DNA of 64,000 nt from Sporothrix humicola. Lineage: Eukaryota; Ascomycota; Sordariomycetes; Ophiostomatales; Ophiostomataceae. Below the pieces are notes generated by a model. It ran no database searches, was not told the DNA's origin, and was given only the letters and a program-made list of their open reading frames with translations. Below are positions 11,644 through 23,548 of the stretch, piece after piece. Both the position numbers and the translations under genes were made by a program. The stretch is taken from positions 239,481 through 303,480 of the forward strand of contig WNYE01000053.1 of the NCBI GenBank assembly GCA_021396245.1, read 5' to 3'. Numbering within the stretch: the stretch's first letter is position 1; every line of letters starts with the position of its first letter.

Positions 11644-12131
11644 ACGAGATTGTGTGATGGCGGCTGCTGGGTCCCCCTTCCTCTCCCCCCATTGTGGTGC
11701 TTGGTGTCTGGTGAGTGGTGGTGTTGAAAGTTACCAAATTCAGGAGAGGAGGGCCTTCCCAGCAGAAGAAGCTGCTGGAGAAGGCCATGGGGACCTGCAG
11801 TCGCCACAAAAGACAGGGCGTGTTGAGTCGCCCAACGCAGAGCGTGGGAAGTCATGTAATAGATGGATCTCTGGAAGCAGGCAGGATATGGATATGAACA
11901 TAGATAGAATCATTGCTAGAGACATTGCTAGAAACAAAAACACCAAGAACAATCATCAAACACATGGTATCCTCCCAGGAAGTGAACCCCTCGTCTACAA
12001 ACTCGTGCTCTTCTACATCTATCTTCTCCCTTTCTGTTACTTCTCTTCTGTCAATCTGGTATCTCCTCGCCGGTCATAAATCATAACTCATAGGCAGATC
12101 ATCCCTCCCTTCTTTCAGTTCCTTCGCAGAC

Positions 12132-14121
12132 TCAGAACTTTGCATGCACGCCGTGGAAACCAAAGCCAATGGCAAAGCCCACCTCGGCGCGGCCAGTCTC
12201 GGCCATTGTGCGTGCATCCAGGCACAGCAGATAACTCTTCCTGGCTGTGCCGTCGAGCACGACGGACAACAGCACGCCATCGTCCTCGTCCTGCCCATCG
12301 GGGTTGCCAATGAAAACAGCCTCGCCCGGTGTGTGTCCATGCGGCGCGTGCCACAGTAAGGCTGCCCGCGACTCTGTGTCCGTCTTAACCAGTCCATCCG
12401 CCAGTGTCGAGCGGCCCTGGTTGGCGACGCCGTAGACGTACCGGTGGCGGCGGGTGGCAAAGAGAGGGTTGATGGTCGGGAGCTCGCCGGCATGGGGGCC
12501 GGCAATGGTCCAGACCTGAGTGGCAGAGGACACGTTGGTGTTGGGCGGTGTTGTCGACGATGACACGCTCAGTCTAAACCGTGACAGGCTTGGGTTGATG
12601 TTGTTGACACGCACGGGATCATTGTAAAAGTCGGCGGCGGCGTCGTTGCGGTTGAGCAGGACATCATAGTAGAGGGCATGGATGACGTCGGCAGTTGGGT
12701 AGTCGACCACATCGCAGACAATACTTCCATCCTCCTCGTCGAACGCGTTGACACTGTGGAAGAAGAAGCCGGCCGGGCTCTCAAACTCGCCCACAACACC
12801 GCGGCCGGGCGTCTTTCTGTCGACAACAATCCAGCGTGTCTTGTTGGCCGCGTTAAACGGCTCAAGGCCGTCCAGAACATTGCGCTCCCACAGCATCTTG
12901 AGCCCGTTCTGGGCGACGTGCGTGCAAGGGATGCAGAGCACGACGTAGCGGGCCGTCAAGAAGAAGGAGTGGATGTAGGCTGGCTTGGCAGACGTCGTCC
13001 AGGTCACACCATTGTCGCTGGTTGTCGAGGCCCTTGCTGGCCCTTGCTGGCAGCGAATGGTCGCCAGAATGTCTGTCTTGCCTGTCGCCTGCGAGACACG
13101 GAAGACGCGGTAGGTTGGCGTGGCGCCCAAGTCCAAGTTGAAATTGTAAAAGTCGCCCGTCTCTGGGTCTCGCTGAGCATGGGCCGATGACATCGGACCC
13201 TTGAGGTCCGGGTGCAGCGTTTCCTGCGTGGCGACGCCAATCGGCTCGAGTGTCGCGGGGTCGACGCGGCGCATAATGTTAGCGTCGGTCGTGATCCAGA
13301 CGGAGGAGGGCAGCTTGGCTTTGTGTCCGGAGACGAGCGGAGCGAGTTTTGGGCCGGCGGTCCCTGTGGCTGCCCCATTCGTTGTCGGCGGGAAAGCGAT
13401 CGATCTTCTGTCGGGCTTTGCTGGCGAGGGCAACGCCACTTTGGCACCCGGCACATCCAGATGCACGACCACGTTCACATTCTCCGAGTCGCGCAGCCGT
13501 GTGTGCCTGCGCAGAGCCGCCGCCTTAAAGGTCGACATAAACTTGCCAAGCAGGCCAATGCACGGGTCGGCGCGCTGTGCAAAGCTGAACATTTTGGCGG
13601 CGCCCTGCTCCTGCATCATTTTCATGCGTGCCTCAGATTGGCGGCGAGACGAGTAAAAGACCGCCGTCTTGCCGTCCTCGTTCTCGTCTGTTGTAATCTC
13701 AAAACGGTGGGTATGGGCCAGACCGTCGAACCAGTGGCTAATGTAGTGTGTGCCTTTCGGTGTGCCCTCGACTTTCATCACACCTGGCCCTGTGCGGTAG
13801 AGACTGCCGGCGGCATAGGCAGGGATGGTGCCGGTGACGGGGATTTCGATGGGGCCGCGTTCTTCACGGAGGCCGTCAAACTGGTCTGTTAGGTGGAGTT
13901 CGCATTTTTATTCTCATCAGGGTCACTGGACTTACTCCTGCCTCGTTTGGCCACTCCTTGAAGGCATGGCCGTTGACACGCTTCACGGACTCTTTGTAGT
14001 CGGCCTCTTCTTGTTCGACGGTACGGTAGCCCGGTTGTAGTTGCTGTTGTGGTTGCTTTGATGGAAGCGAAACTGGCACTGCTTCGGCCTCAACCGGGAG
14101 AGCGACGGGCACAGAACCCAT
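12132..14121 (-). CDS. Carotenoid cleavage oxygenase family protein, two exons
   Basis: Predicted non-haem iron oxygenase cutting carotenoid or related polyene double bonds; 644 residues. Exon 1 is 14121-13936 and exon 2 is 13880-12132, with a 55-nt intron. After removal of the intron the frame runs NEAG into FDGLREERGPIEIPVTGTIP, then the family's SLYRTGPG strand. Candidate iron-binding histidines are His296 (SSAHAQRD), His366 (YIHSFFLTARY), His437 (FFFHSVNAFDEED) and His638 (FHGVHAKF), one per expected blade of the seven-bladed propeller. All four are present, so the enzyme should be active. Length is nearer to the Neurospora CAO-2/Fusarium CarT (torulene-cleaving) type than to the longer retinal-forming CarX, but substrate cannot be assigned. 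There is no signal peptide, so a cytosolic or lipid-droplet site is likely. No phytoene synthase, desaturase or opsin gene adjoins it, unlike car clusters. Confidence 0.87.
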
Positions 14122-16199
14122 TGTGAAGTTTAGAAGACGTGGAGATGGGATGAAAAGTCGACGAGAAAAAACTAGCGGGCCTAATTTATGGGCCTCGTAC
14201 TCTGTGAATGAAACGTCTGTCTTGCACAGAGTTCTTGGTGATGCAAAACTGCGGATTCAGATGCAGGTGAACGACACAGACGCAGATGCAGAAGCAGGTC
14301 TCGCGGAGAATAGGAGTAAAAGGGGAAAGGATGAAGCGAGAGAGCACAAAGGGAGGACAGATTATAGAATGAGACAGGTTGGTATAAATGAGGAAGGATA
14401 GATGGGCATATACGTATTAAAATGGAAGTTGCGACGAGAAGACGCGAGATGAAGGCAGGAGCGGGTGTAAACACAATGGGAAGGAAGGGATCGGCGCAAT
14501 GGTTAGCTGGACTGTATTGCTGCATGTAAGTCGACTTTTGTGAGACAAATTCGATGCCCTGGTCTTGGGATATCAACGTCTTTATGTATTCTTCGGAAGA
14601 GGCGTTCAGTTCTGTACGAGAAAGAAGGGAAAAGAAGAGAGGAGGTTTAGATAAAATGCTCCGGGAAATCGATCAACGGGCACCAAATACGCCGTACTCC
14701 GTACGCCCTGCAAAAAATAGCATGAGAATACGGAATATGAGAGTAATATCTAAAGGGATAGGGGTGAGGGGAATTCGCAGTGCAAAAAGAGTTAAAGGTG
14801 TGCGTCACGTTGGCGCCAGTCCCACGCACGCCGCCGTCCAGCTGGGTATTCGGTTGTTAGTTTGTTACAGGTCCAGCTTGAGCTTAGTCTTTACTCCCAA
14901 GATGGGAATGCGAGAGCGAAGAAACAAGTAAAAAAGCTTGGCATGGGTGGCGGCTGATCCAGTAATTCGTGGATCAGAGGCCTGTAAGGCTGTGTTGTTT
15001 GAATCGAGTAATCGAATATGTTTGGGTATCACAATCGGAGGGATTTCCGTTCCAGACGCCTCTGTGTCATTTCATGCGGGAAGGCAGGCAAGCCACGAAC
15101 AAGAATCGTGCAGCTGACAAGATAATGGAGGCACCTTCAAAGCATAGCTAGGAATGTGGAATCAACAATTGAGCCGATGTTCCCGGTGGAGAGGGCAGAG
15201 AATGCTACAATGGACACGTTCATGATGACATATTCCAGGCAAGAAAGGGTGAACAAAGAAAGAGGCGGTGATATCAAATGCGAAGCTGGCTGTGGATGAT
15301 GCTAAATTGGGATGGAGGGAGCGTTAGACGGCCGTTGAAGCATACGCGGCTTGCTTCTGGCAAAAGATAGTCTACAAAAATTCCTGCATCATCACCATTA
15401 TCCACACATGTTGTCGTCGTTTTCGTTTCTCATCTTGGCTCACAGAAAAGAAGCGAATGCGAGGCGGGGACGGAGACGGATGAAAGCCGAGGTCATCGTC
15501 GTAGAAAAGGATCTTGAGGAGGCAGAAAAATAAAGAGACGCAAGGATGAAAGACTGTCCGTGTCAGAAAGAAAGTTGACAAAAAATGGGAAAGGGTTGAT
15601 GCATCGAAATGGAAGAATGGAGATGGGAATTGGAAAATGGGACAAAATACATGGAGACAATGGAGCGACGTCGTCAGGGATCCCCAATGGCGGCCATTTC
15701 GTTGGTCGTTTTATGTGTCTGCGTCGTCTTATTCATTTACCGCGCCCTGACTTGGACTTGTTTGCTCCCCACTTTATGCAGGTTCTCGCCTGTCTTGCCC
15801 GTTTCGAGTAATCGACCCCTTCTTGTCATATTCGTCTTGTTCTCGTTCTGTCACCATCCTTTTGAGCCTTCTCATTTCTGTCCCGTTTTCTTGACCTGAT
15901 CTGGGGTCTGTCTCCGGCTCTCAGTTCAAAACTCCACTCACACCTTTATTCAACGTCGGTATGGAAATACTGCGAAGAGCTCAAAAATAAAGAGTGCGAG
16001 GAGGATCGAAGCTGATGCGAGGACATGAACAGAAGAATGGCAGAACATAGAGCTTCTTTTTTAGTACCCACCTCTCTGGCAAGGGTGTTCCCAAGAAACC
16101 AACGGTAGCGGCAGCTAATTGCTGATGCCTGCTTCCTATTCGTCCGTTCGCTTGTGTTAAGCGATGGTGCTTTCAAGGTCCCCTCTTCTCACCTTTCTG

Positions 16200-16230
16200 T
16201 TCGTTCTTTTCGTTCTTTTCGTTCTTTTTT
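16200..16230 (+). repeat. Period-9 tandem repeat CGTTCTTTT
   Basis: Three adjacent copies of CGTTCTTTT, the last running into a longer T/C tract. Confidence 0.8.
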
Positions 16231-16539
16231 CTTTCCTTTTTCCATTGATGATCGCTACATCCCTATTCTTTCCCTTTTCCCCCCTACCACCATGACTCCT
16301 TGATTGATATTCCCGAATGCATCATAGCTATTGTTGCACATCCAACACGATTCTTGGGCTCTGATTATGTCAACATGACCTTTTCTCTTGCTTCCTTTCA
16401 TCCCTTCTCCCAAACATCCCTCCCCGCCTTTGTCATCCAATGCTTTCATCGCTGCCTGCTAACGTTCCCTTCTTCGCATTCCTTCTTCGCATTCGCTTAA
16501 TTGATCCTACAACGAAACATCACGGCACCCGTTTCTTTT

Positions 16540-16554
16540 GTGTGTGTGTGTGTG
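16540..16554 (+). repeat. (GT)n microsatellite
   Basis: Seven to eight consecutive TG dinucleotides. Confidence 0.85.
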
Positions 16555-17142
16555 ATCTCACCCCATAAGGCGACGATGCATTAAACAATGATTTCTTTGT
16601 TGAAACTCCGTAAAACTGAACGAAAGATGCAACCTCGCTGCCTTGGGCCAGTTTTGCGCCTATGTAAAAATAGTCTTCTTGGGCGTGTAAATCGTGGAAC
16701 GGAATTGAGCCCTCTCCTATTCAAATGTCGCTTTTACGTATCTTTTTTTTTTTTTTTTTTCTTTTATTAAGAGGGAGTCAAAAAAAAAAAGTCAAGGAAT
16801 ATCACACGATAGAGATGACAGCTTCATCCATAAATAGACATTATTTCGATGATCGATGGTTTATGTACAATGATATAAAACAAACAAATGAAAATGATGG
16901 GGCCTAGAATAGCTAACACTATGCGATATATGCCAGAAATAGCAACAATTAAAAAAAAAAAAAAAAAGAATAAGACAACGACAAAATGATAAAGTAACAA
17001 AACAGAAATAATGCAACCTGCCCATAACTGATGTGGGTATGAAAATAGTAACAGGACAAAACAAAATATATCGGCAGATTAGGATCGCACGTAGACGCGA
17101 GATGAAAACTAAAATAGAAACAAAACTAGAAAGACTTTTGGA

Positions 17143-19334
17143 TCACACCTTCTCATCGCCCTTGATCTCTCTCACGACCTCGGGCTCGCCTTCGGCATCT
17201 TCGTCAACATCAGCACTGGGGGTCTTCACCGCTGCCGCCTCGATATCGGCTGAGGGTGCAGCCTTGGTGTTTGCCACTGCTTCCTTTGCTGGTGTTGGTT
17301 TCTTCTTGGCCCGGATGTCGATCCAGCCTAGGCCAAAGGTGCAGAAGAACGAGGCCACCGACAGGGCGGCTGCCAAGTAAAAGACGTGGTCGACACTGGT
17401 GGCATAGGCCAGGATGACGCCGGGGACGCTGCTGGCGGGCACGAAGTTCCGGAACGCAGTGGCGCCGGCCTGAATGACGACTTCCGGGTTGACTTCGGGT
17501 GCGTGCTGCTTGAGCTGGGTCTTGAGGCTGTTGTCAAAGACGGTGTTGCCAATTGTGAGTAAAACGGCACCGCCGACATTCTGGCCAAATGATAGCAAAC
17601 CAACAGCAACGGAGATCTGGTTGGGCTTGACGGCGTGCTGGATGGCCAAGAAGGGCGCCTGGAAGACCATGCCACGACCGGCGCCGGCCAGGATCTGAAA
17701 ACCGATCCAGCGGCCTGCCGGGGTGGAGGGCGAGATTGTCGACAGAAGACCAGTGCCTATGGCATTGATAGCCGTGCCGGCGACGGCGTACGGCATGTAG
17801 TAGCCCATCTTGCTGATGAGGAAGCTCGACAGGACAGCGGTAAACAGCTGGCTGATAATGTTGGGCAAAATGTCGACGCCGCCCATGATGGGCGAGGCGT
17901 CGCGGGCGGTCTGGAAGTAAATGGCAATAAAGAAGGCGTTCATCAGGATGGCGCCCATCAGAGTAAAACTGGTGAGACTGCCCGAGTAGACAGGCCGCTG
18001 GCGCACAATAGGGGTGGGAACAAGAGCAGCCTCGCCGCCTTTGTTCGGAATGGCATCAGAGCCCATCCAGTTGCTCATCCGGTAGTTCCAGTAGCCCCAA
18101 ACCAGGCCCGTGAGGCCGGCACCGACAAACAGGCCGATAATAACGGTCGAGTTCCAGGGGTGTGCAACGGTACCGCCCCATTGCAGAGCAAGAAGCAGCT
18201 GAATGGTGGCGCCGGAGAATAAGAAGAAACCGCCGAGGTCGACGCGATGTAGGAGGACGAGGCGAAGCTGGTGATGGATCGTGGCCTTTGGCTGGCCGCG
18301 CCAGGCCATCTTGGCCGTCTGTTCGGGGATGTGGATGAGGGCGATGAGCACGGCCACGACGGCGCCGACGGGCAGGTTGACGTAAAAGCACCAGCGCCAG
18401 GATGCGAGTTCGGTAAAGACACCGCCGAGCATCGGGCCGGCAATGATACCAAGTTGGGCAACTACGAGTGTGAGCGTTATGAACATGTTGGCAGGAGAAA
18501 TCAAAAGGACAAAAGGACTTACCACCAAGAATGATACCCGTCAAGACTAAAGACATAAAGACATTGTCAGCTATGAAACAGAATAAATAAAAGCCCGGTT
18601 CGGTGCTACTTACATGCTCGACGGGCCAAAGGCGCCAGGCCGGCCAAGATGGTGAGCGCGCCGTTTTGCAGGCCGGCTGCACCCAAGCCGGCAACAGCCC
18701 GACCAACAATCAGCATCATCGATGAATTGGCAGCGGCACAGATGAGCGAGCCAAGCTCAAAGACGGCGAAGTATATGAGGAAGGTCCACTGAAGTTGTTA
18801 GGGGAGTGTCGTCAATAAGAACAGAGGAAGGATGTTTGTTACCTTTGTCGTAAAGTAGGTATAAATCTTGCCCGACAATGGTTGCATGGGGGCGCTGTTG
18901 ATGTTAGTTGGAGGTTCATATGTTTTTTTATTATTAAAATAGCAGACTAGGACTCACCAAGCCAGCTGGTAGGCCGCTCCGTACCAGCCAACGTCGTTGA
19001 GCGAGTGGAACTGGTTGGTGATGCGCGGGATGGCCGTGGAGACAATGGACATGTCGAGCATCGTGACAAAGAGTGCGAGCGAGAGGGCGAGAATGACGAG
19101 CCAGAGCTTGACGCCGGTGACATAATGTGGTTCGGCGTTGGAGCCGTGTGTTGTTGCCGGTGCGAGGACAATGTCGGCCGGTTCGTCGGGGGTGGCACTG
19201 ACAATCGTGGCGTCCACATTCTTGTCTGTCTTGCTGTTGGTCTCATCGGTCTTTTCGTTGACGACAGCAACAGTGTTAACTTCACCATCTGACAATGCCG
19301 GCGTGGCTGTCCGTTCGTCTGTGTCGGTCGTCAT
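17143..19334 (-). CDS. MFS efflux transporter, DHA2 (14-helix drug:H+ antiporter) type, five exons
   Basis: Predicted plasma-membrane exporter of drugs or secondary metabolites, 648 residues. Exons: 19334-18958, 18894-18843, 18788-18614, 18546-18523 and 18461-17143; all junction phases agree. A Thr/Asp/Glu-rich cytosolic tail of about 80 residues precedes the first helix. Family marks: the LDMSIVSTAIPRITNQF motif of helix 1, the loop motif PLSGKIYTYFTTK, GRAVAGLGAAGL, RRAFLTGIILG across the micro-exon, and the antiporter motif C (GPMLGGVFT) in helix 5. The 24-nt exon 4 is needed to keep the frame and motif spacing; an alternative acceptor upstream of it would insert about ten residues. The family includes ToxA- and AflT-like pumps, but no biosynthetic gene lies beside it apart from the distant oxygenase. 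A Zn2Cys6 gene sits directly upstream on the same strand, so local control is possible. The start is the first ATG in good context (GCCACCATGACG). Confidence 0.88.
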
Positions 19335-20824
19335 GGTGGCGAGGGTGGTGACGGCTAAAAGAAAATCAAAAGTAAACAACGAGTAGTGTAAGAGGACGTC
19401 GTCGACGGCGTGTTAACGCGCTTGTCTCTACACCTTTGTTGACTTTGGATGTCGTTCCCTTTGTCCCCTTTTCTGCTGTTGCCTTATTTGTCGCTTTTTG
19501 TCGACTTTCAAATGTCAGTTGTGGCGCGCTCAAGAAGGGTTGTATTTCCCCTCGGGTGGAAGGTGCCGAGAGCGCAGACAGAGAAAGTGGTGTGAAGGAA
19601 GGAGCGAACAAGAGGTGCTAAGACGGAGACATGAAGTAAAAGTAGAAGAATGGAGGAAAAGAAGAAAACAAAGCTTGTCCAAATCTTATATCAGAACGGC
19701 TTTGATTCTCAGTATTGTTTGGATCTCAAATTTGATATTCATTTCGTGATTGGAGAGAAACAAACCCCCTTTCTATTTCCAAGCAAACCGACGGGAATCC
19801 CATTCCCGTTCCTCGTTCCTGGAGGCACGTTATTTCTCTCCGCGAACTAAAGGGGAAAGAACGACGATAGGACAAGCTTTTTTAACTCTCGGGGGCCTAA
19901 AAGCTAAATAAAAGTCCCCGTAAAATGTGGGTAGGCCCTGAACCACAGCAGTCGGCGAAAAATGTCCTTGATCGACCTCTTTGGACAGCGTCCACGGCCA
20001 TACATCGAACTCCCCCCGTCTGCTGTGCGCCTTTTCGTGGTTGGACAACACCAGAGTTGTTTTGCAAAGGGCGCGGCCGAACCCCGGATTTGGGGTCCAA
20101 CTCCGACGGGCCATCCTCCTCTCTCTCTCTCGAAGCTATCAGTGTCAGTGAGACGAATCCCGTTCCCCCATTCTGCCTGATAGGGAAATCGACCCACCAA
20201 GCAACAGGCACCAAAATACAGGCACTCGGGGCGCTAGCCACTAACACTTACACGACTGTGCTAACAAGCCAGCCCTACTCACAACCTCAATTTCTACAAC
20301 TCAATCACGCTTCACTTCAAATACAGGTTAATCAGTGTAATACGGAGTACAGTAATACGGAGCATGGTTCTTTTTTCTGGTCTGCAGGCCACGACTGGTG
20401 AGACACACGAAAGACTCGAGACATGCGCCATGCGAACAGTGACTGGTTCGTGCAGCCGGTAAGCAATGTACAAAATGCACTCAATGCACACAATTTAAAT
20501 ACGCGGATTCAAGCTGCAAGGTGAAGACGGCCTTGTACTCATGTCACGGACACTCAGATTCTCCCCGACGTAGATCCCAGCCTTATTTGTGAGCACGGGG
20601 TCACGGTTCCCCGAGACATCCACGTGGATTTTGTGTTGACTGTGTTGACTGTGTTGACTGTCTTGACTGTCCAGATTGTCTGTCCATTTTGTTCCATTAC
20701 CCATTGCCGTTGTCCGTCCCATTACCCATCATTAAATGTCCGTTTTCCGTTTTCCGTTTCCCAGATTCCATTTCCCGATGTCTATTTAAAAAGTTGTATT
20801 CCACATATTCCCCGAATCCCCCCC
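19335..20824. other. Intergenic region between efflux pump and second regulator
   Basis: Promoter of the efflux pump plus the 3' region of the regulator. GGAAGGAGC occurs at 19597-19605, about 260 bp before the pump start. TACGGAGTAC lies at 20341-20350 with a second TACGGAG at 20356. A 9-bp tandem repeat lies at 20632-20667. No gene is supported. Confidence 0.6.
20632..20667 (+). repeat. 9-bp tandem repeat TGTGTTGAC, four copies
   Basis: Three exact copies of TGTGTTGAC and a fourth with one change (TGTCTTGAC), lying about 160 bp past the stop of the minus-strand regulator. Confidence 0.85.
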
Positions 20825-23548
20825 CTAAATCTGCGGCTGCGGCAAGCCGTCGACAAACAGCTCCCAAAACATGTAGTCCTCGGGGATGCCCATGGCCGTC
20901 GACAGGTCCGAAAAGAACAAGTCGTTGGACTGCATTAGTAGCGGATCCTGTGACGGCTCGCCCATGGAAATGTCTGTGGCCGAAGGGGCAGCGGTAGCTG
21001 CCGCGACAGATGACAACTGCCATGCCGTGCCTTCAGCGGACGGTGGCGCGTCCAGTGTCATTGGGCCGGCACCAACTGCGGGAATGGGTACTGTGGCCGG
21101 CATACCCTGGGCCTGGCCCGCCTCTCCCTGATCTTGTCGATCCCCCGTCACGACGGCCGTTGCTGCCGCCACGGCTGCCGCTTTCGTCTTCTCCCGGTGG
21201 TCCGGTCGGCCCATGTCGGCGGCCCACAGATCCCGCACGGACGACAGCATTGTGGCCGCGCGGTTGAACACGTCGTAGGCTTCGGTGCCCGTAATTGATG
21301 TGCCCGGACCAACCCGCGGCGCGTCGCGCAGCTTGGCAATGAAGCCGTCGAGCATATCCAGGACGTGCAGGCGGTCACGCACGGCGGCACGGTCCCAGTT
21401 GGGCTCGTCGATGACGGACAGGCCATAAAGCAAGACGACGCAGTGGGTAAAGTGAGCAAAAAAGGCAAACGGCAGCGCTGCGTACGAGCCGCTGGTAATC
21501 TGCCGGAAGAAGGACCAAAAGGCTGCGACGGCTTCGACACAGCGCTCGAGTGCCGCCACACGGGAAAAGTCGACGTGTGACGGCGCTGGCGGGGCTGTCG
21601 ATGCGCCCGGTGTCGAGTTGGATGCAGCGGTTGTTTCTTTGGTAAGAGGTTGAGTTACAGGCTTTGTGCGCGCACGTACCGATATCACGGCAATCGATGC
21701 CATGGATGCAACGGGCGCAACGACGGGCAGAACTGCACCCGCACAAAGCATCATCTCCGACGCATACAGTGCATCCAAGACACCATCGTAGTTTCGTACC
21801 TCGGGCGGAATATTGTTGCGGATCTCGTCGATCTTGGCCCGCACCACGCGCGACACATACGCAGGCAGCAGCTTGCAATCCGGGTAGCCCAGCCGGCCGG
21901 CCTCGGGCATCGTGGAGTCGTTTGAGCAGCTCGGGTCGTTGAGCTGCCACTCGCCCTGGTGGATGTGGTCGGCGATGCGCTGCAGACGCACTTGTGTCAC
22001 GAGAACATGGTCGAGGGGCGTCTCTGCCTGTGCTTCGAGTTCATACAGATGCTCTTCGAGACGCGTTGTCCAGCGCAACGGTTCGCACCGCTTGAGTGCA
22101 ATCGAAAACTTGGACGTCAGGACATAGCACGCCAGCGCCGCCCGCCTCTCATCCAACAGCAGCGGTGCCGGCGGCGGGTCGTCTGCGGCCAGGGCCTGCT
22201 GGTAGTGGTCGCGCACCAATCGTGCAATGAGCGATTTGCAGGGACTGGCTGCCTTGTGCAAGCCCAGGTCGTACACCAAGGATACGGCGAGCTGCGACAT
22301 GACCGACAGCGTTGGCCGGTCGCGCTTGGACGTATAGTGCACCCAGGTCAGGAAAGCCAGCAGTGCCTGTAGTAAGTCGAGGCTCTTCTCGCTCTCAAAA
22401 ACAATGCGGTGGGCAAAGAGGGCTCTTAAGTGTGTGCTGCGGCCGAGCTGCGTATGTGTCGGCACACGCTGGCAGGTGATGGACATGATGGAAAGCCACA
22501 GCACGGGCCGTGTTCTCCGCAGTTGTGCGGCTGTCAGGTCAGGTGGCAAGTAGACGTAGGGGAAGTAGGGAAGCATCGTGGAGCGGAATGTGTGCAGGCT
22601 CTGTTCGGCTTCGGCGGGTGTCGGCTCGAGGGAGATGTCGAGGTTGAGGATGTCGCGGGTTGGGATCCCTTCTGGTTCTTTTGCGACTGTGGGTATCTCC
22701 TGTCGTCTTGCTGTGTGTTCATTGAAACAGCTAAAACCCCAGCCCATTGTTGGAGGCACTATTGGCGGTACTGTTTGTGATTGTTGTTGCTGTGGTTGTT
22801 GTCCTTGGCCCTTTTCCTGCTGATATGCGCCTCTGGATGTTGTTGATGTTGATGACTCGGGTGTTCGTGGCAAGTGGCCGGCACATTTCCCGCCCATCAT
22901 GGTGCATGCCCGTTCCTCAAAAGGTACGTCGCCGCCATGGATAGAAACAGACGATGAGCGTGTTTCCGTTGTTGCTGATGCTGTCGACGATGATGGCCCG
23001 TTTAATGGGATACTTCTGCTGTGTGGCACAATCCCACAACCAAAGTCCGGCCCATCCCTCCCTAATGGCCGGAACTCATCAGGTCCTGCTGGTGGTATGC
23101 CATTTGGTATTGTGTACGACCGTCTTGGTTCCGAGATAGGCGTCGTGCTGTCGGGACTGGCTTGGCTGCTGGCATTGCTCTGGACGACACTCCCATTCCC
23201 CAAACCAGCTTCAGCTGCCGCTTTGGCCCGGCTGTTGCTTTGTGCCGTCAACAATGACACAAGACCGTCAAGTTTCTGTTCAAGCTGTGCAGTCCGAGAG
23301 AGTGTTGAGGAAGAAGACCGTTTTGTTGCTGAAGATGACGCAGCTTTGCGGCGCACCGGGATTGATGGCCGGCAGTCTTTTTTGAGCCGGTGGCAGCGTT
23401 CACAGTCGGATCCGTCACTGCGGTAGATGCACCGGCATTTGGCCCGCGAGCAGTTGGCACATGCCCGGCCGTAAGGGGCCGGAATTCCCGTGGGTGTGGA
23501 TGTAGCCTGGTTGGCCGGATTGGCCGCAGTGGCCGACTGTACCTCCAT
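20825..23548 (-). CDS. Zn2Cys6 transcription factor with N-terminal zinc cluster, intronless
   Basis: Predicted nuclear regulator of 907 residues in one exon. The zinc cluster is C30-x2-C33-x6-C40-x8-C49-x2-C52-x6-C59, starting RACANCSRAKCRC, followed by a basic linker and a leucine-spaced stretch (about residues 83-105) that may form the dimerising coiled coil. Residues 110-300 are Ser/Pro/Gln-rich, with a glutamine tract (QQPQQQQSQ). The region about 310-480 (LHTFRSTMLPYFPYVYLPPDL onward, then LQALLAFLTWVHY and LAVSLVYDLGLHK) is the conserved middle homology region seen in many fungal C6 regulators. The C-terminus is acidic and hydrophobic (about residues 850-907), a likely activation region ending VDGLPQPQI. 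The N-terminal ATG at 23548 is the only start before the zinc cluster. It lies upstream of the efflux MFS on the same strand. The target genes are not known. Confidence 0.9.
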   Translation of the reverse strand: MEVQSATAANPANQATSTPTGIPAPYGRACANCSRAKCRCIYRSDGSDCERCHRLKKDCRPSIPVRRKAASSSATKRSSSSTLSRTAQLEQKLDGLVSLLTAQSNSRAKAAAEAGLGNGSVVQSNASSQASPDSTTPISEPRRSYTIPNGIPPAGPDEFRPLGRDGPDFGCGIVPHSRSIPLNGPSSSTASATTETRSSSVSIHGGDVPFEERACTMMGGKCAGHLPRTPESSTSTTSRGAYQQEKGQGQQPQQQQSQTVPPIVPPTMGWGFSCFNEHTARRQEIPTVAKEPEGIPTRDILNLDISLEPTPAEAEQSLHTFRSTMLPYFPYVYLPPDLTAAQLRRTRPVLWLSIMSITCQRVPTHTQLGRSTHLRALFAHRIVFESEKSLDLLQALLAFLTWVHYTSKRDRPTLSVMSQLAVSLVYDLGLHKAASPCKSLIARLVRDHYQQALAADDPPPAPLLLDERRAALACYVLTSKFSIALKRCEPLRWTTRLEEHLYELEAQAETPLDHVLVTQVRLQRIADHIHQGEWQLNDPSCSNDSTMPEAGRLGYPDCKLLPAYVSRVVRAKIDEIRNNIPPEVRNYDGVLDALYASEMMLCAGAVLPVVAPVASMASIAVISVRARTKPVTQPLTKETTAASNSTPGASTAPPAPSHVDFSRVAALERCVEAVAAFWSFFRQITSGSYAALPFAFFAHFTHCVVLLYGLSVIDEPNWDRAAVRDRLHVLDMLDGFIAKLRDAPRVGPGTSITGTEAYDVFNRAATMLSSVRDLWAADMGRPDHREKTKAAAVAAATAVVTGDRQDQGEAGQAQGMPATVPIPAVGAGPMTLDAPPSAEGTAWQLSSVAAATAAPSATDISMGEPSQDPLLMQSNDLFFSDLSTAMGIPEDYMFWELFVDGLPQPQI

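Larger units (their letters stand above)
9611..12131. other. Tail-to-tail intergenic region with unusual composition blocks
   Basis: No firm gene. GGAAGGAGC occurs at 9697 and 9827, with a variant near 9725. From about 10300 to 10560 the sequence is CT-rich with CAT/ATC repeats. From about 10560 to 11270 it is strikingly GC-rich. An A-rich run near 11468-11520 is followed by an almost pure G/T tract to 11640. One good candidate intron lies at 11273-11336. Separate entries describe these blocks. Confidence 0.55.
14122..17142. other. Gene-free interval of about 3 kb with simple repeats
   Basis: No supportable gene on either strand. The interval contains the oxygenase promoter and the 3' region of the efflux gene. 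It holds the palindromic GTACTCCGTAC at 14694-14704, a period-9 CGTTCTTTT repeat at 16200-16230, a (GT)n run at 16540-16554, a T run near 16743-16760 and A runs near 16780 and 16950. Confidence 0.6.

Noticed and set aside
14470..14570. tRNA-like A box (GCAATGGTTAGCTGG) with a weak B box (AAATTCGATGCC)
   Set aside because: Acceptor and anticodon stems could not be folded around these boxes; the B box deviates at key positions.
12132..23548. Secondary-metabolite or carotenoid cluster formed by oxygenase, efflux pump and regulator
   Set aside because: The three genes are separated by 1.5-3 kb, and no synthase, desaturase, P450 or terpene cyclase lies between or beside them.
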